A stretch of DNA of 64,000 nt from Ruminococcus bicirculans (ex Wegman et al. 2014) (GTDB lineage: Bacteria > Bacillota > Clostridia > Oscillospirales > Ruminococcaceae). The stretch is from the NCBI RefSeq assembly GCF_000723465.1, contig NZ_HF545616.1, positions 682,001 through 746,000 on the forward strand, read 5' to 3'. The notes beneath the pieces were generated by a model. The model saw only the letters and a list, made by a program, of their open reading frames with translations. It did not search any database and was not told the DNA's origin. Shown in pieces: positions 44,681 to 53,385 of this stretch. Each line of letters starts with the position of its first letter. The first letter of the stretch is position 1. Position numbers and translations under genes: made by a program.

Positions 44681-45824
44681 GTGAAAGTCAATGAAAATAA
44701 GGGCAGAAGTGCGCTCAAAAGCCGCAATGTCACCATTTGTGCAGTTGTGGTGTTTCTTCTTATTACGGCTCTTACTTTAATGAGCAGCAGATATATGACC
44801 CAGTGTATCGACAGAGAAAATACCGCACAATCGAACAGGGGAGAGCTTTCTGACCTTGGACAGGAGCTTGCGGACGCTTCCGATTATCTTACCGATGAAG
44901 CTAGAAAATTCTCCGTAACAGGGGATATCGAACACCTTTATAATTATTGGTATGAGGTCTATGAGGAAAAGACTCGTGATCGTGTTATAAACAGCCTTTC
45001 CGCCATTGACCCTCCTGAGAACGAAACTGCGCTTCTTGCGGAAGCAAAAAAGTATTCTGATACTCTCATAAAGACCGAAACAGTGTCAATGAATCTTATG
45101 CTCACTGCAAAAGGGATAACAGCAAAACAGTTTGGTGACAGCAAGGACGGCAGATTGGCTGAGTATGTTTCCATTGTGTAGAATACGCCCCTGCCTGAGG
45201 AATACAGTGATCTTAGCTCTGATGAAATGAAGGAACGTTCCCGTGAGATACTTTATGACAGCTTTTATAACGACTCCAAAACTATGATAATGTCGCCTAT
45301 AGAACGCTTTCGTCAGGCTCTTAATAAACGTCTTGACGCAGAGGTGGAAAGCGCTGCCGCAGGACGTGAAACTGCACTGGTGATACAGCTTGTGTGTTCA
45401 GCGAGCGTACTTGTTATTGTGGGCATAGTGCTGATAGTTTTTGAAAGCCTTTATGTCAGACCTATAAACGACTACTCCGAGAGCCTTTCAAAGCGTAATG
45501 AAAATTCTGCCGAATTTGACCTTCCAAACGTCCGTGTGTCCCCAAAGGGAGCATATGAGCTTTTTCGTTTTGGCGAGCTTTTCAACCGACTTTCGCAGAT
45601 ACTTCAAAATGAGCTTAAAAAGCGTGAAACAGCCGAGGTGTAAATGTGGCAGGCTAAAGAAGAAGCAGACAGGGCGAACAGCGCGAAAAGTGATTCTGCG
45701 GCAAAGCGGCATGAAAGCCTATGAGATAAGCGAGGAGCTTGGCTATTTCAGTGCAGACTATTTCACAAAGGTGTTCAAAGAGATAACTGGCGTTTCCCCT
45801 GCACAATATAAGCAATCATTGTGA
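44681..45824 (+). pseudogene. Broken sensor/regulator: membrane sensor domain joined to an AraC-type HTH
   Basis: A GTG start gives a membrane helix (VTICAVVVFLLITALTL), an outer helical sensor region, a stop at 45181, then continuation with a second membrane helix (LVIQLVCSASVLVIVGIVLI) and a HAMP-like segment to 45643. After a shift, AKEEADRANSAKSD (the linker usually before a kinase domain) runs straight into an AraC-type HTH (MKAYEISEELGYFSADYFTK). The kinase and receiver domains are gone, so an internal deletion and at least two frame breaks inactivated a hybrid regulator. Confidence 0.7.
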
Positions 45825-45914
45825 CTTGTCTGAAAAATATAGGGTTTTCTCTGATTTTTAGTGTTTTTATCTTTTGACCCCTGTGCTATACTATAAGCAC
45901 AGGAGGTGATAGAA

Positions 45915-46395
45915 ATGGACAATTTCGTTATTACCATAGCAAGAGGCTTCGGAAGCGGAGGAAAGCAGATCGGACTTGCTCTTTCAAAACAGCTTGGGAT
46001 ACCTTGCTATGAAAACCAGATACTCAGCATGGCTTCAAACTACAGCGGAATAAACAAGGATCTGTTTTTTTCAGGTGGACGAAAAGCTGAGGGGCTACCA
46101 CCTTATCAAAAGGCTTATGAAGTCTGCGAATAAGGACGATATCGTTGAGCCGACGGACAAGAGCTTCATTTCTGACGTTAATCTTTACAATATTCAGGCG
46201 AAGATAATCAAGGAGCTTGCCAAGCAGCAATCCTGCATTATCATTGGAAAATGTGCAAATCACCTGCTGCGTGACTATGACAACACCGTAAGCGTGTATA
46301 TAGAAGCTCCAAGAGCTTTCTGCGTAAAAAATGTTATTGAACGCCTTGGTGTCACCGAGGAAGAAGCCCACAGAATGATCTATCAGACTTCTTAC
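45915..46395 (+). pseudogene. Broken cytidylate-kinase-like gene
   Basis: AGGAGGTGATAGAA precedes the ATG. VITIARGFGSGGKQIGLALS is the P-loop region of the cytidylate-kinase-like family. After about 50 residues the frame is lost and continues as KLRGYHLIKRLMKSANKDDI with IIIGKCANHLLRD and RLGVTEEEAHRMI. Part of the middle is deleted, and the end is replaced by permease sequence at about 46398. Confidence 0.7.
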
Positions 46396-46397
46396 TT

Positions 46398-47237
46398 CTC
46401 TCGGCCTTGCAATAACCTTCGGACTTATGAGGGTCATAAACATGGCTCACGGAGAGTTTGTGATGATAGGCGCATATACAACATATGTCGTTCAGCAGAT
46501 ATTCGTAAAATACTGTCCCGAAAGCATTCGTGACGTTTATTATTTTGTTGCGATACCTGCCGCATTCGGTGTGACGTTCATCCTTGGAAGCTTGCTTGAA
46601 AAGTTTATCATTTCCCGATTATACGGGCGAGAGATAGACGGCTTGCTTGCAACAGGGACATAAGCCTTATTTTACAGCAGGCGGCAAGAAGCATTTTCGG
46701 CACACAGGGTGTAAACGTAACAGCACCGTCATTCTTAAACGGTGGAATAAAGATAGGCGGCTGTACATTCTCATACAACAACTTTTCATCATTCTTCTTG
46801 TGGCACTTTGTCTGCTTCTGGTATGGTTTATAATGTATAAGTCAAACTTCGGTAAGCAGATGAGAGCTGTTATGCAAAACAGAACAATGGCGAAATATAT
46901 GGGCATAAACTCACGCAAGGTGGATAACATTACCTTTGCTATCGGCTTAGGTCTTACCGGTATCGCAGGCTGCTTGGTGGCGCTTCTTGGTTCTATCGAC
47001 TCGACTGTGGGTCAGAGCTACATAGTAAACAGCTTTATGGCAGTCGTTCTCGGTGGTGTCGGCAAGCTTCTCGGCACTGCTATCGGCTCTGTGATAATAG
47101 GCTCTGCAAGCATTTTTACAGAGAATTATACTTCATCAACTATCGCAAAAGCTATTGTTCTGCTTATCGTTATTATCTTTTTGCAGAAGCGTCCGCAGGG
47201 ACTTTTCGTTATCAAGAGCAGAAATCTTGACGAGTAA
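46398..47237 (+). pseudogene. Broken urea/branched-chain amino acid ABC permease (UrtB/LivH-like)
   Basis: Starting mid-domain, GLAITFGLMRVINMAHGEFV and MIGAYTTYV identify the permease family. The frame stops after LLATGT (46663) and resumes in another frame as [20 protein letters not shown]. It shifts again to [11 protein letters not shown] and MYKSNFGKQMRAVMQNRTMA, running to 47237. The first transmembrane region is missing. The gene is fused at its left end to the kinase remnant. Confidence 0.75.
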
Positions 47238-47254
47238 GGGAGGTGTTTCGTTCA

Positions 47255-47317
47255 ATGAAACTAAGCAGATTTTTCAGAAAGAGGGGAGCATTTTTCAGTG
47301 GCAGTGCCGCTTTTTGA
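47255..47317 (+). pseudogene. Stub of the following permease gene
   Basis: AAGGGAGGTGTTTCGTTCA and an ATG give MKLSRFFRKRGAFFSGSAAF and stop. Its position right behind the UrtB-like remnant suggests the first codons of a UrtC-type gene that was otherwise deleted. Confidence 0.4.
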
Positions 47318-47433
47318 TATATTTTTAATAATTATTAACAAAATATCACAAAATTACTCTATAAATAGTTGTATTATTAAATCATATAATTATGACGGTA
47401 GAAAATGCCGTTAAAAATAACGGAGGAAAGAAT

Positions 47434-48552
47434 ATGTCTTACAACGAATTTTTACCAAGCTACTCTATTGGCGACGACTGCTACAAAGAAATACCTTATG
47501 TTACCCGACGTTATGGAAAAACCGCTGTTGTTATCGGTGGAAAGACCGCTATGGAAAAGGCTAAGCCTGAACTGCTTGCGGCTCTCAAAGGCTCTGACCT
47601 TGAGATAACCGACTTCATATGGTATGGCGGCGACTCAAATTATGAGAACATTGAAATGCTTAAAGCTATGCCGGAAGTGCAAAATGCAGATATGGTCTTT
47701 GGCGTTGGCGGCGGACGTGCCGTTGATACTGTAAAGACCCTTTGCGACAGAATTGACAAGCCGTTTTTCACTTTCCCGACCCTTGCTTCAAACTGCGCTT
47801 CCTGCACGGCAATATCTGTTATCTACAACGCTGACGGCACTTTCAAGGAATATGCTTACCTCAAAGCACCTGCGCTCCATACTTTCATCAACACAAAAAT
47901 AATCGCAGAATCACCTGAAAAGCTTTTCTGGGCTGGTATAGGTGACGCTCTCAGCAAAGAGTACGAGGTGGTCTTTGCCTGCCGTGATAAGGATATGACC
48001 CATACGCCTTTGCTTGGTAGAGTTCTTGCAGAGGCATGCACAAAACCGCTTGTATCCTACGGAAAAAAAGCACTTGAGGATTGCAGAAATAACGTTTCTT
48101 CAAAGAATATCGAGCAGATAGCTCTTGATATTATCATTACAACAGGTCTTGTTTCAAATTTTACTGTTCATCAGAACAACCCCGATCCAAAGGACGATTA
48201 CTATTATAATTCATCTCTTGCCCACTGCGTTTACTATGGCGCTTCGCTGTTTCCAAAGTGCGAGCATGATCACCTCCACGGAGAGATAGTTTCATTCGGC
48301 GTGCTTTGCCTGCTTACATATGACGAGCAGTATGAAGAACGTCAGCGCATTTTTGAGTTCAACCGCAGTATAGGTCTGCCATGTACTTTGGACGAGATAG
48401 CCCTGACAGAAGAAGATGTCCCAGCCATTGCACATAAGGCGGCAAGCGTTGTTGAGTGGACTTATGTTCCTGGCGAGCCTACAGAAGAAAAGTTTATCAA
48501 GGCGATACTTGATACCGATAGGGCAGGAAAGGAATTTCTAGCAAAGGCATAA
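47434..48552 (+). CDS. Iron-containing alcohol dehydrogenase family protein (glycerol dehydrogenase-like)
   Basis: 372 residues from MSYNEF behind AACGGAGGAAAGAAT. The N-terminal Rossmann-like domain has VFGVGGGRAVDTVK (the GGGS-like NAD motif) and FPTLASNCASCTAISV. The metal site is formed by the Asp in GDALSKEYE and histidines in LAHCVYYG and CEHDHLHGEIVSFG. It oxidises or reduces a polyol or aldehyde with NAD(P); the substrate is not clear. It is intact, although the genes on both sides are broken. Confidence 0.88.
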   Translation: MSYNEFLPSYSIGDDCYKEIPYVTRRYGKTAVVIGGKTAMEKAKPELLAALKGSDLEITDFIWYGGDSNYENIEMLKAMPEVQNADMVFGVGGGRAVDTVKTLCDRIDKPFFTFPTLASNCASCTAISVIYNADGTFKEYAYLKAPALHTFINTKIIAESPEKLFWAGIGDALSKEYEVVFACRDKDMTHTPLLGRVLAEACTKPLVSYGKKALEDCRNNVSSKNIEQIALDIIITTGLVSNFTVHQNNPDPKDDYYYNSSLAHCVYYGASLFPKCEHDHLHGEIVSFGVLCLLTYDEQYEERQRIFEFNRSIGLPCTLDEIALTEEDVPAIAHKAASVVEWTYVPGEPTEEKFIKAILDTDRAGKEFLAKA

Positions 48553-48744
48553 TAACAAAGAACAACAGCATATATAAATGGTGACTGAGCCGTATGGCTT
48601 TGTTATAAATAATAAAAATAGGAGAGTGCTTTTTGAACAAGTACAACACAATGGAGATTGCAGCGTAAACGGGGGGGTTACGGCGATCTTTAAAACCTCT
48701 CGCTGAGAAGCAGTTGACATTTACAACATTCAGGAGGTAAAACA

Positions 48745-48939
48745 ATGAATAAAAATATTGTGATTCGTTTAGAGAAAAAAGAAGAATACTATGAAGTCGA
48801 AAACCTTGTAAGGGAGAGCTTTTGGAACGTTTACCTTCCCGACTGTCTTGAACATTATGTGCTTAGTCAGCTTAGAAATGACGCTGATTTTGTGTCGAAG
48901 CTTGACTTTGTGATGCTGCTTGACGGGCAAATCTTTTAA
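48745..48939 (+). pseudogene. Truncated GNAT acetyltransferase
   Basis: AGGAGGTAAAACA precedes the ATG. The 64 residues match only the N-terminus of GNAT enzymes (RLEKKEEYYEVENLVRESFW and LDFVMLLDGQI) and stop where the acetyl-CoA fold would begin; a terminator follows directly. The 48553-48744 stretch upstream holds another stub (TTG start, MNKYNTMEIAA, stop). Confidence 0.65.
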
Positions 48940-48951
48940 ACGATAAAAAGC

Positions 48952-48992
48952 AAGGCTCTCTGCCATATAAACGGCAGAGAGCCTTTGTTTTA
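48952..48992. terminator. Bidirectional terminator
   Basis: AAGGCTCTCTGCC/GGCAGAGAGCCTT, a 13 bp stem with an 8 nt loop. It serves the truncated GNAT (plus) and the WYL gene (minus). Confidence 0.85.
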
Positions 48993-49937
48993 TTTTTTCA
49001 TCAAAGCCAACTGCCTGTCCACCCTCTCCTTGATTTTCCTGCGAAAATCATATGGCGAAAGCACCTCCACCACAGGTCCGAATGACAATAAACGTATTAT
49101 TATCTCATTTTCATTCTGCTCATCATATTTAATAGATACCATACATTCACCGCTGTCCTCATCAAAGACCGACTCTTTTTCAAGCTCTGCAAATTCAAGC
49201 ATAAAACGATTTACCGCATTTCGCTCGTTAAGTATCTTTATTTTTGCCTGTTTTTTCTTGTCTGTGACAGCTAAAAAGCTATCAGGCGTTATATCTGTCA
49301 ACTTAGTTAGCGTGACCTGCGACAGATTTATAATTCCGCTGTCAACTATTCTGCGTTTTTGGTATCGGTTCACATATACCCTGAACTTGTTGTTTTTGGC
49401 AGAGTATTCGATTTTTGTGGGCAGAAAATAGTGTGTGATGCGGTTGTCTTTTCTTGTTTGAAAGCTTATTTTGATAAGCTTTTTGCCATGGATAGCCGAG
49501 AGTATATCCCGAAAATGCTGTATGTACTGTGGGTCATGAAAATCATCACCGTCAGAATATTGGTCAAAGCAGGTCAAAAAGTTTCTCTGATATAACTTTT
49601 TCGCATCAAGCAGTTCCGTCAACTGCGACTTTTGCTCAGTGTCAAGAAACAGACCGCTTCTCGGGTCGCTTAGCACTGCACAAAGCCATGCTTTTTCAAG
49701 TGCCGTCAGCGGGATATGAGGCTCTTTTTTCAGGATAGATCTGTATATGTTGTCCTCTTTTTTCAGCAGACCATATCCGTCCTCACATGTGAGCTTAGGT
49801 TCGAGGAAAAGAACGCTTTCAGAAAAGCCGTTTTGTCTGATTATATCTGCTATCTCAGCCTTTGTGACAGTGTGTCTTTTCAGAATTTTCTCCGTTATGC
49901 TGTAATAGGTGCTGTAAATTTCCGAAAACAGTTTCAT
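48990..49937 (-). CDS. WYL-domain regulator (second of pair)
   Basis: 315 residues. Residues 1-130 are helical with a winged-helix-like part (KAEIADIIRQNGF). The WYL domain (about 145-235) has LIKISFQTRKDNRITHYFLPTKIEYSA, split by turns, and FRVYVNRYQ. The C-terminal WCX part ends IRLLSFGPVVEVLSPYDFR. It overlaps the upstream WYL gene by 4 bp. The pair is divergent from rtcB and is its most likely regulator. Confidence 0.82.
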   Translation of the reverse strand: MKLFSEIYSTYYSITEKILKRHTVTKAEIADIIRQNGFSESVLFLEPKLTCEDGYGLLKKEDNIYRSILKKEPHIPLTALEKAWLCAVLSDPRSGLFLDTEQKSQLTELLDAKKLYQRNFLTCFDQYSDGDDFHDPQYIQHFRDILSAIHGKKLIKISFQTRKDNRITHYFLPTKIEYSAKNNKFRVYVNRYQKRRIVDSGIINLSQVTLTKLTDITPDSFLAVTDKKKQAKIKILNERNAVNRFMLEFAELEKESVFDEDSGECMVSIKYDEQNENEIIIRLLSFGPVVEVLSPYDFRRKIKERVDRQLALMKK

Positions 49938-51178
49938 TTGTCAGCACCTCCGTATATTTCATAAAGCCTTGCGATATCCGAATCAAATTTATCCTGCAAT
50001 TCCTCGTTTGTTGTTTCAAATGCCACTATCCTGCCGATGAACGTTTTTATCCATGGGAAGGCTTCGTTAGCGTCAAAAAGGTCAATGTCAAAGGAGTAAA
50101 GCCCATTTGATATCTTTGCGACAGTACCGCTTCTTTTTTCACGTTCCAAACGCTTCACAACATACATTTCTTTCGTTTCGTCTACCGCTATTTCCATGTG
50201 GATATGCTCTTTTTGTCCGTATTTGCGAGCTTTTCCGAAGCTCGTTCCCCATAAAAATCTGCGGTTGTCCTCATAATATCTGTAATATGTATCATAGTCA
50301 GCTACCACATCAAGGGGAGTCACTTTCACAATGGAATCCACCCTTACAGACATCAAACGTTTCTGCTTTGTGAAATACATAATAAGATAATTTCTTCCTG
50401 TCTGCACCGAGCAATGTATCTTCATCGGAACGGCTGTTATCTCGTGCTTTTTGTCGTTCTTTCGGCTTACGCAGGATAGCAGAACAGCCTTTTTCTGCTC
50501 CATTGCCCCCATGATATCAATGAGTATCTCATCATCAAGAGTATGCACCATGTAAGCGTGCTTACGCACAAAAATATTATTTTTCGCACCCAGCTTATCC
50601 ATGATAAAGCTGCCCACCACGCCAAAAGGATTTTCCTCAGAGAAGAATTTTATCATATCCCCCAAGCCCTTATACCTGCTTACAATATCATCTGTGTAAC
50701 AACCGGTTTTGGTGTATAGGATATTTCTTCCGCTTTTGACCTCCGACACCAAGCCCTCTTTTACATATTCCTTTAGCTTGATACGGATTATCTGCACGTC
50801 TATTATCATGCCGTAGTTTGCAGAAACATAGTCTGCTATCTCCGATACCGACATGGCGTTATCTTCAAGAGCGTCCATTAAAATAAAGTGCAGACGGATA
50901 TCATTGTCCGTAAAGGTTTTTGAACGATAGCACTGATACAGTGGGTTTTGAAAAATGTTGCCCGAATCCACCTGCACAGATACTTTCTTTTTGTGACCCT
51001 CCAAAGAGGTGTGAACGTGGTCTGAAAGCCAGCTTTCTATCCTGCGCTTTTCGTTGTCATAGGTGCGCTTGCTTTTTGCGTCAAAGCTTTCTCTTGTGTG
51101 AAATCCAAAGATATAGAAATCACGCACATATTCTCTTATCTTCTCAAAATTTTTTATAAGTTCAGAATATACTGCCAT
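49934..51178 (-). CDS. WYL-domain regulator (first of pair)
   Basis: 414 residues. An N-terminal HTH region is followed by MSVSEIADYVSANYGMII (winged helix, near 105) and a WYL-like domain with KKAVLLSCVSRKNDKKHEIT, AVPMKIHCSVQTGRNYLIMY and KRLMSVRVDSI. A C-terminal part follows. Paired WYL proteins are often subunits of one heteromeric regulator. The promoter is at 51201-51229 and the rtcB promoter faces the other way from the same 140 bp region. Confidence 0.8.
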   Translation of the reverse strand: MAVYSELIKNFEKIREYVRDFYIFGFHTRESFDAKSKRTYDNEKRRIESWLSDHVHTSLEGHKKKVSVQVDSGNIFQNPLYQCYRSKTFTDNDIRLHFILMDALEDNAMSVSEIADYVSANYGMIIDVQIIRIKLKEYVKEGLVSEVKSGRNILYTKTGCYTDDIVSRYKGLGDMIKFFSEENPFGVVGSFIMDKLGAKNNIFVRKHAYMVHTLDDEILIDIMGAMEQKKAVLLSCVSRKNDKKHEITAVPMKIHCSVQTGRNYLIMYFTKQKRLMSVRVDSIVKVTPLDVVADYDTYYRYYEDNRRFLWGTSFGKARKYGQKEHIHMEIAVDETKEMYVVKRLEREKRSGTVAKISNGLYSFDIDLFDANEAFPWIKTFIGRIVAFETTNEELQDKFDSDIARLYEIYGGADK

Positions 51179-51200
51179 TCAGAACACCTCCTTTGATAAC

Positions 51201-51229
51201 ATTATACCAAATCTATACTCCCATTGCAA
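51201..51229 (-). promoter_or_regulatory. Promoter of the WYL pair
   Basis: On the minus strand: TTGCAA, 17 bp, TATAAT. Confidence 0.7.
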
Positions 51230-51279
51230 TACATAACAAAACCTCGCACCTTTTTTTATATGATTATTTTGTATCTATC

Positions 51280-51288
51280 TGCTATAAT
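51280..51288 (+). promoter_or_regulatory. Extended -10 promoter of rtcB
   Basis: TGCTATAAT without a good -35 box. A weak -35 is consistent with a promoter that needs an activator, possibly the divergent WYL proteins. Confidence 0.5.
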
Positions 51289-51320
51289 ACATACAACAGC
51301 AAAAGTAGGAGGTACACAAA

Positions 51321-52556
51321 ATGTTTGAATATTATGATAAAGATAAAATGCTAGTACCGATCAAGATATGGACAGAGTCTATAGACGATATCGAGGAAAG
51401 CTGTCTTGAGCAGGCGATAAACCTTGCAAATCTTCCATTTGCCCATGACCATATCGCATTGATGCCTGATACTCATACAGGAAAGGGAATGCCTATAGGC
51501 GGTGTGATAGCCTGCAAAAATACGGTAATCCCAAATGCAGTTGGCGTTGACATCGGCTGTGGAATGGCTTTCGTGCAGACAGATATCCCTGTGAGCATTC
51601 TTCGTGACACTGTAACAGGGAGCGGCGAGCTTATAAAGGTGATAGTAGGAAATATACTCCGTACTATCCCGGTGGGTTTTAGTCACTACGGCAAGCCACA
51701 GACTTCTGCCGTGCTTGATAAGGCGCAAAGCGAGATAGAAAGATACAATGCTGACAGCGAATTGCTGAAATTTATCGAGCAGGGATATTATTCCGTTGGC
51801 TCATTGGGTGGTGGAAACCATTTTATCGAGATACAGGAAGACGAAAGTGGCATGGCTTGTATAATGCTCCATTCGGGAAGCCGAATGTTCGGCAACATGA
51901 TAGGGCAGTATTTCAACAAGATAGCCCATGAGATGAATGACAAGTATTTTTCAACTGTTTCCTCAGAGTATAATTTGCCGTTTCTCCCTGTGGATACAGA
52001 CGAGGGTCAGAGATATCTCAACTGGATGAAGCTTGCAATGGACTTTGCTTTTGAAAACAGAGAGGTAATGCTTGAAAAGGTAAAGCATATTTTCACAGAG
52101 CAGGTTGAGAAGTATACGGGTATCACATCGAACTATAGTGACGAGATAAACTGTCACCATAACTATGCCGCATTGGAAAATCACTACGGTGAGAACGTGT
52201 GGGTACACCGCAAAGGCGCTATCCATGCGGCAGAGGGCGAAGTCGCTATAATCCCAGGATCTATGGGCTCAAACAGCTATATAGTCAGGGGCATGGGCAA
52301 GGCTGAAAGCTTTTTGACTTCTTCTCATGGTGCAGGCAGAAACTATTCACGCACAGGCGCAAAGGAGAAATTCTCCGTTGAGTCTGTTATGGTAGACCTG
52401 AGGCAAAGAAACGTGGTGCTTGGAAAGACTAGTAAGAAAGACGTGGCTGAGGAGTGCCGCTTTGCTTACAAGGATATAGATGTTGTTATGAAAAATCAAA
52501 GTGACCTGACGACCCCTATAAAGAAGCTTTTCACAGTGGGTGTTGTCAAAGGATAG
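51321..52556 (+). CDS. rtcB: RtcB RNA ligase
   Basis: 411 residues. RtcB joins RNA ends with 2',3'-cyclic phosphate (or 3'-phosphate) to 5'-OH using GTP and manganese. Key motifs: MPDTHTGKGMPIGGV near 48-62, GVDIGCGM with the metal-binding Asp and Cys near 76-81, SLGGGNHFIE with a histidine ligand, HSGSR, CHHNYAA with a metal histidine, and SSHGAGRNYSRTGAK near 335, which contains the guanylate-accepting histidine. GTAGGAGGTACACAAA precedes the ATG. Twelve bases separate it from the DIP1984-type gene, with a tRNA-like RNA beyond. Confidence 0.93.
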   Translation: MFEYYDKDKMLVPIKIWTESIDDIEESCLEQAINLANLPFAHDHIALMPDTHTGKGMPIGGVIACKNTVIPNAVGVDIGCGMAFVQTDIPVSILRDTVTGSGELIKVIVGNILRTIPVGFSHYGKPQTSAVLDKAQSEIERYNADSELLKFIEQGYYSVGSLGGGNHFIEIQEDESGMACIMLHSGSRMFGNMIGQYFNKIAHEMNDKYFSTVSSEYNLPFLPVDTDEGQRYLNWMKLAMDFAFENREVMLEKVKHIFTEQVEKYTGITSNYSDEINCHHNYAALENHYGENVWVHRKGAIHAAEGEVAIIPGSMGSNSYIVRGMGKAESFLTSSHGAGRNYSRTGAKEKFSVESVMVDLRQRNVVLGKTSKKDVAEECRFAYKDIDVVMKNQSDLTTPIKKLFTVGVVKG

Positions 52557-52568
52557 GAGGTAATTTAT

Positions 52569-53021
52569 ATGAAACTTGCAACTGCATTGGCTGAACGTTC
52601 TGATATCCAGAACAGAATAAACACGATCTCAGTCAGACTTGACAATAACGCAAAGGTGCAGGAGGGCGATGTTCCTGCGGAAGACCCAAAGGCTCTTATG
52701 GAGGAGCTTGACAGGCTGATAGTCCGTCTTGAAGACCTGGTGGCGAGGATAAATCTGACCAACAGCGGAACAGTATACGAGGGCAAGACTATCACAGAGC
52801 TTCTTGCACACAGAGATTGTCTGAAAAAGAAGGTAAGGGTATTGCGGGATTTTCTGAATACCGCAAGCGACCGTGTCACAAGAATGACAAGAACAGAGAT
52901 AAAAATAGTCAGCACTGTGCCTGTGACAGAGATACAGAAAACGGTTGACGGTCTTGCAAAAGAACTGAGAACTGTGGACGAGAAAATTCAGGAGCTGAAC
53001 TGGACAACAGAACTGGTGTGA
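52569..53021 (+). CDS. DIP1984-family protein
   Basis: 150 residues, TAGGAGGTAATTTAT before the ATG. Almost entirely coiled coil: ALAERSDIQNRINTISVRLD, EDPKALMEELDRLI and ITELLAHRDCLKKKVRVLRD, with an end of ELNWTTELV. DIP1984 proteins have no proven function but occur beside RtcB in other bacteria. Here the gene lies between rtcB and a tRNA-like RNA, so a role in RNA handling is suggested. Confidence 0.85.
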   Translation: MKLATALAERSDIQNRINTISVRLDNNAKVQEGDVPAEDPKALMEELDRLIVRLEDLVARINLTNSGTVYEGKTITELLAHRDCLKKKVRVLRDFLNTASDRVTRMTRTEIKIVSTVPVTEIQKTVDGLAKELRTVDEKIQELNWTTELV

Positions 53022-53130
53022 TGAAATGGGTGGGATATCTACAGGGTGGATGTATCTCTATCAGCAGAGAATGTGCTGATTATGGGCAGAAACTTCGGGC
53101 AGGTTTCAGAGGTTCAAGTCCTCATTTGAC
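53022..53130 (+). ncRNA. tRNA-like RNA following the RtcB operon
   Basis: A perfect T-arm-like segment, GAGG TTCAAGT CCTC (53109-53123), is followed by an acceptor-like strand CATTTGA (53123-53129) that pairs in 6 of 7 positions with TGAAATG (53022-53028). Between them is a 7 bp stem with a 7 nt loop, ATCAGCA/TGCTGAT (53060-53080), resembling an anticodon arm. A GAAAC/GTTTC hairpin (53089-53107) sits in the place of a variable arm. No standard D-arm or CCA end is clear, so this is a tRNA-like or decayed tRNA rather than a normal one. Confidence 0.55.
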
Positions 53131-53219
53131 AACGCATTGCCAGCAACGTAACATGCGTATCGTAACAAATTCTTATTACCACCTTGCATCAACTGTAGAT
53201 AGGGTAGGGATATGAAAAA

Positions 53220-53254
53220 CGGCATGACCTTGATTTGGTCGTGCCGATTTTTTT
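53220..53254 (+). terminator. Terminator of the RtcB/tRNA-like unit
   Basis: CGGCATGACC/GGTCGTGCCG stem (one G-T), 7 nt loop, then ATTTTTTT. It places the tRNA-like element inside the rtcB transcript. A further stem, ACGCAT/ATGCGT, lies between (53132-53158). Confidence 0.85.
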
Positions 53255-53385
53255 ATGCAATGTCATCAGAATATTTCGTAAAATGTGCAAATGCTCAAAT
53301 TGTTCCCTCATAAAATGTGTGAAATCAAAAATTATTCACTCATAAAATGTGCAGAGAGTGCCGCAATCGCCTATTTTACGCCACT

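Noticed and set aside
48560-48740. Riboswitch-like GC-rich block before the truncated GNAT
   Set aside because: The G-run and short hairpins do not match a known aptamer, and the neighbouring genes are stubs.
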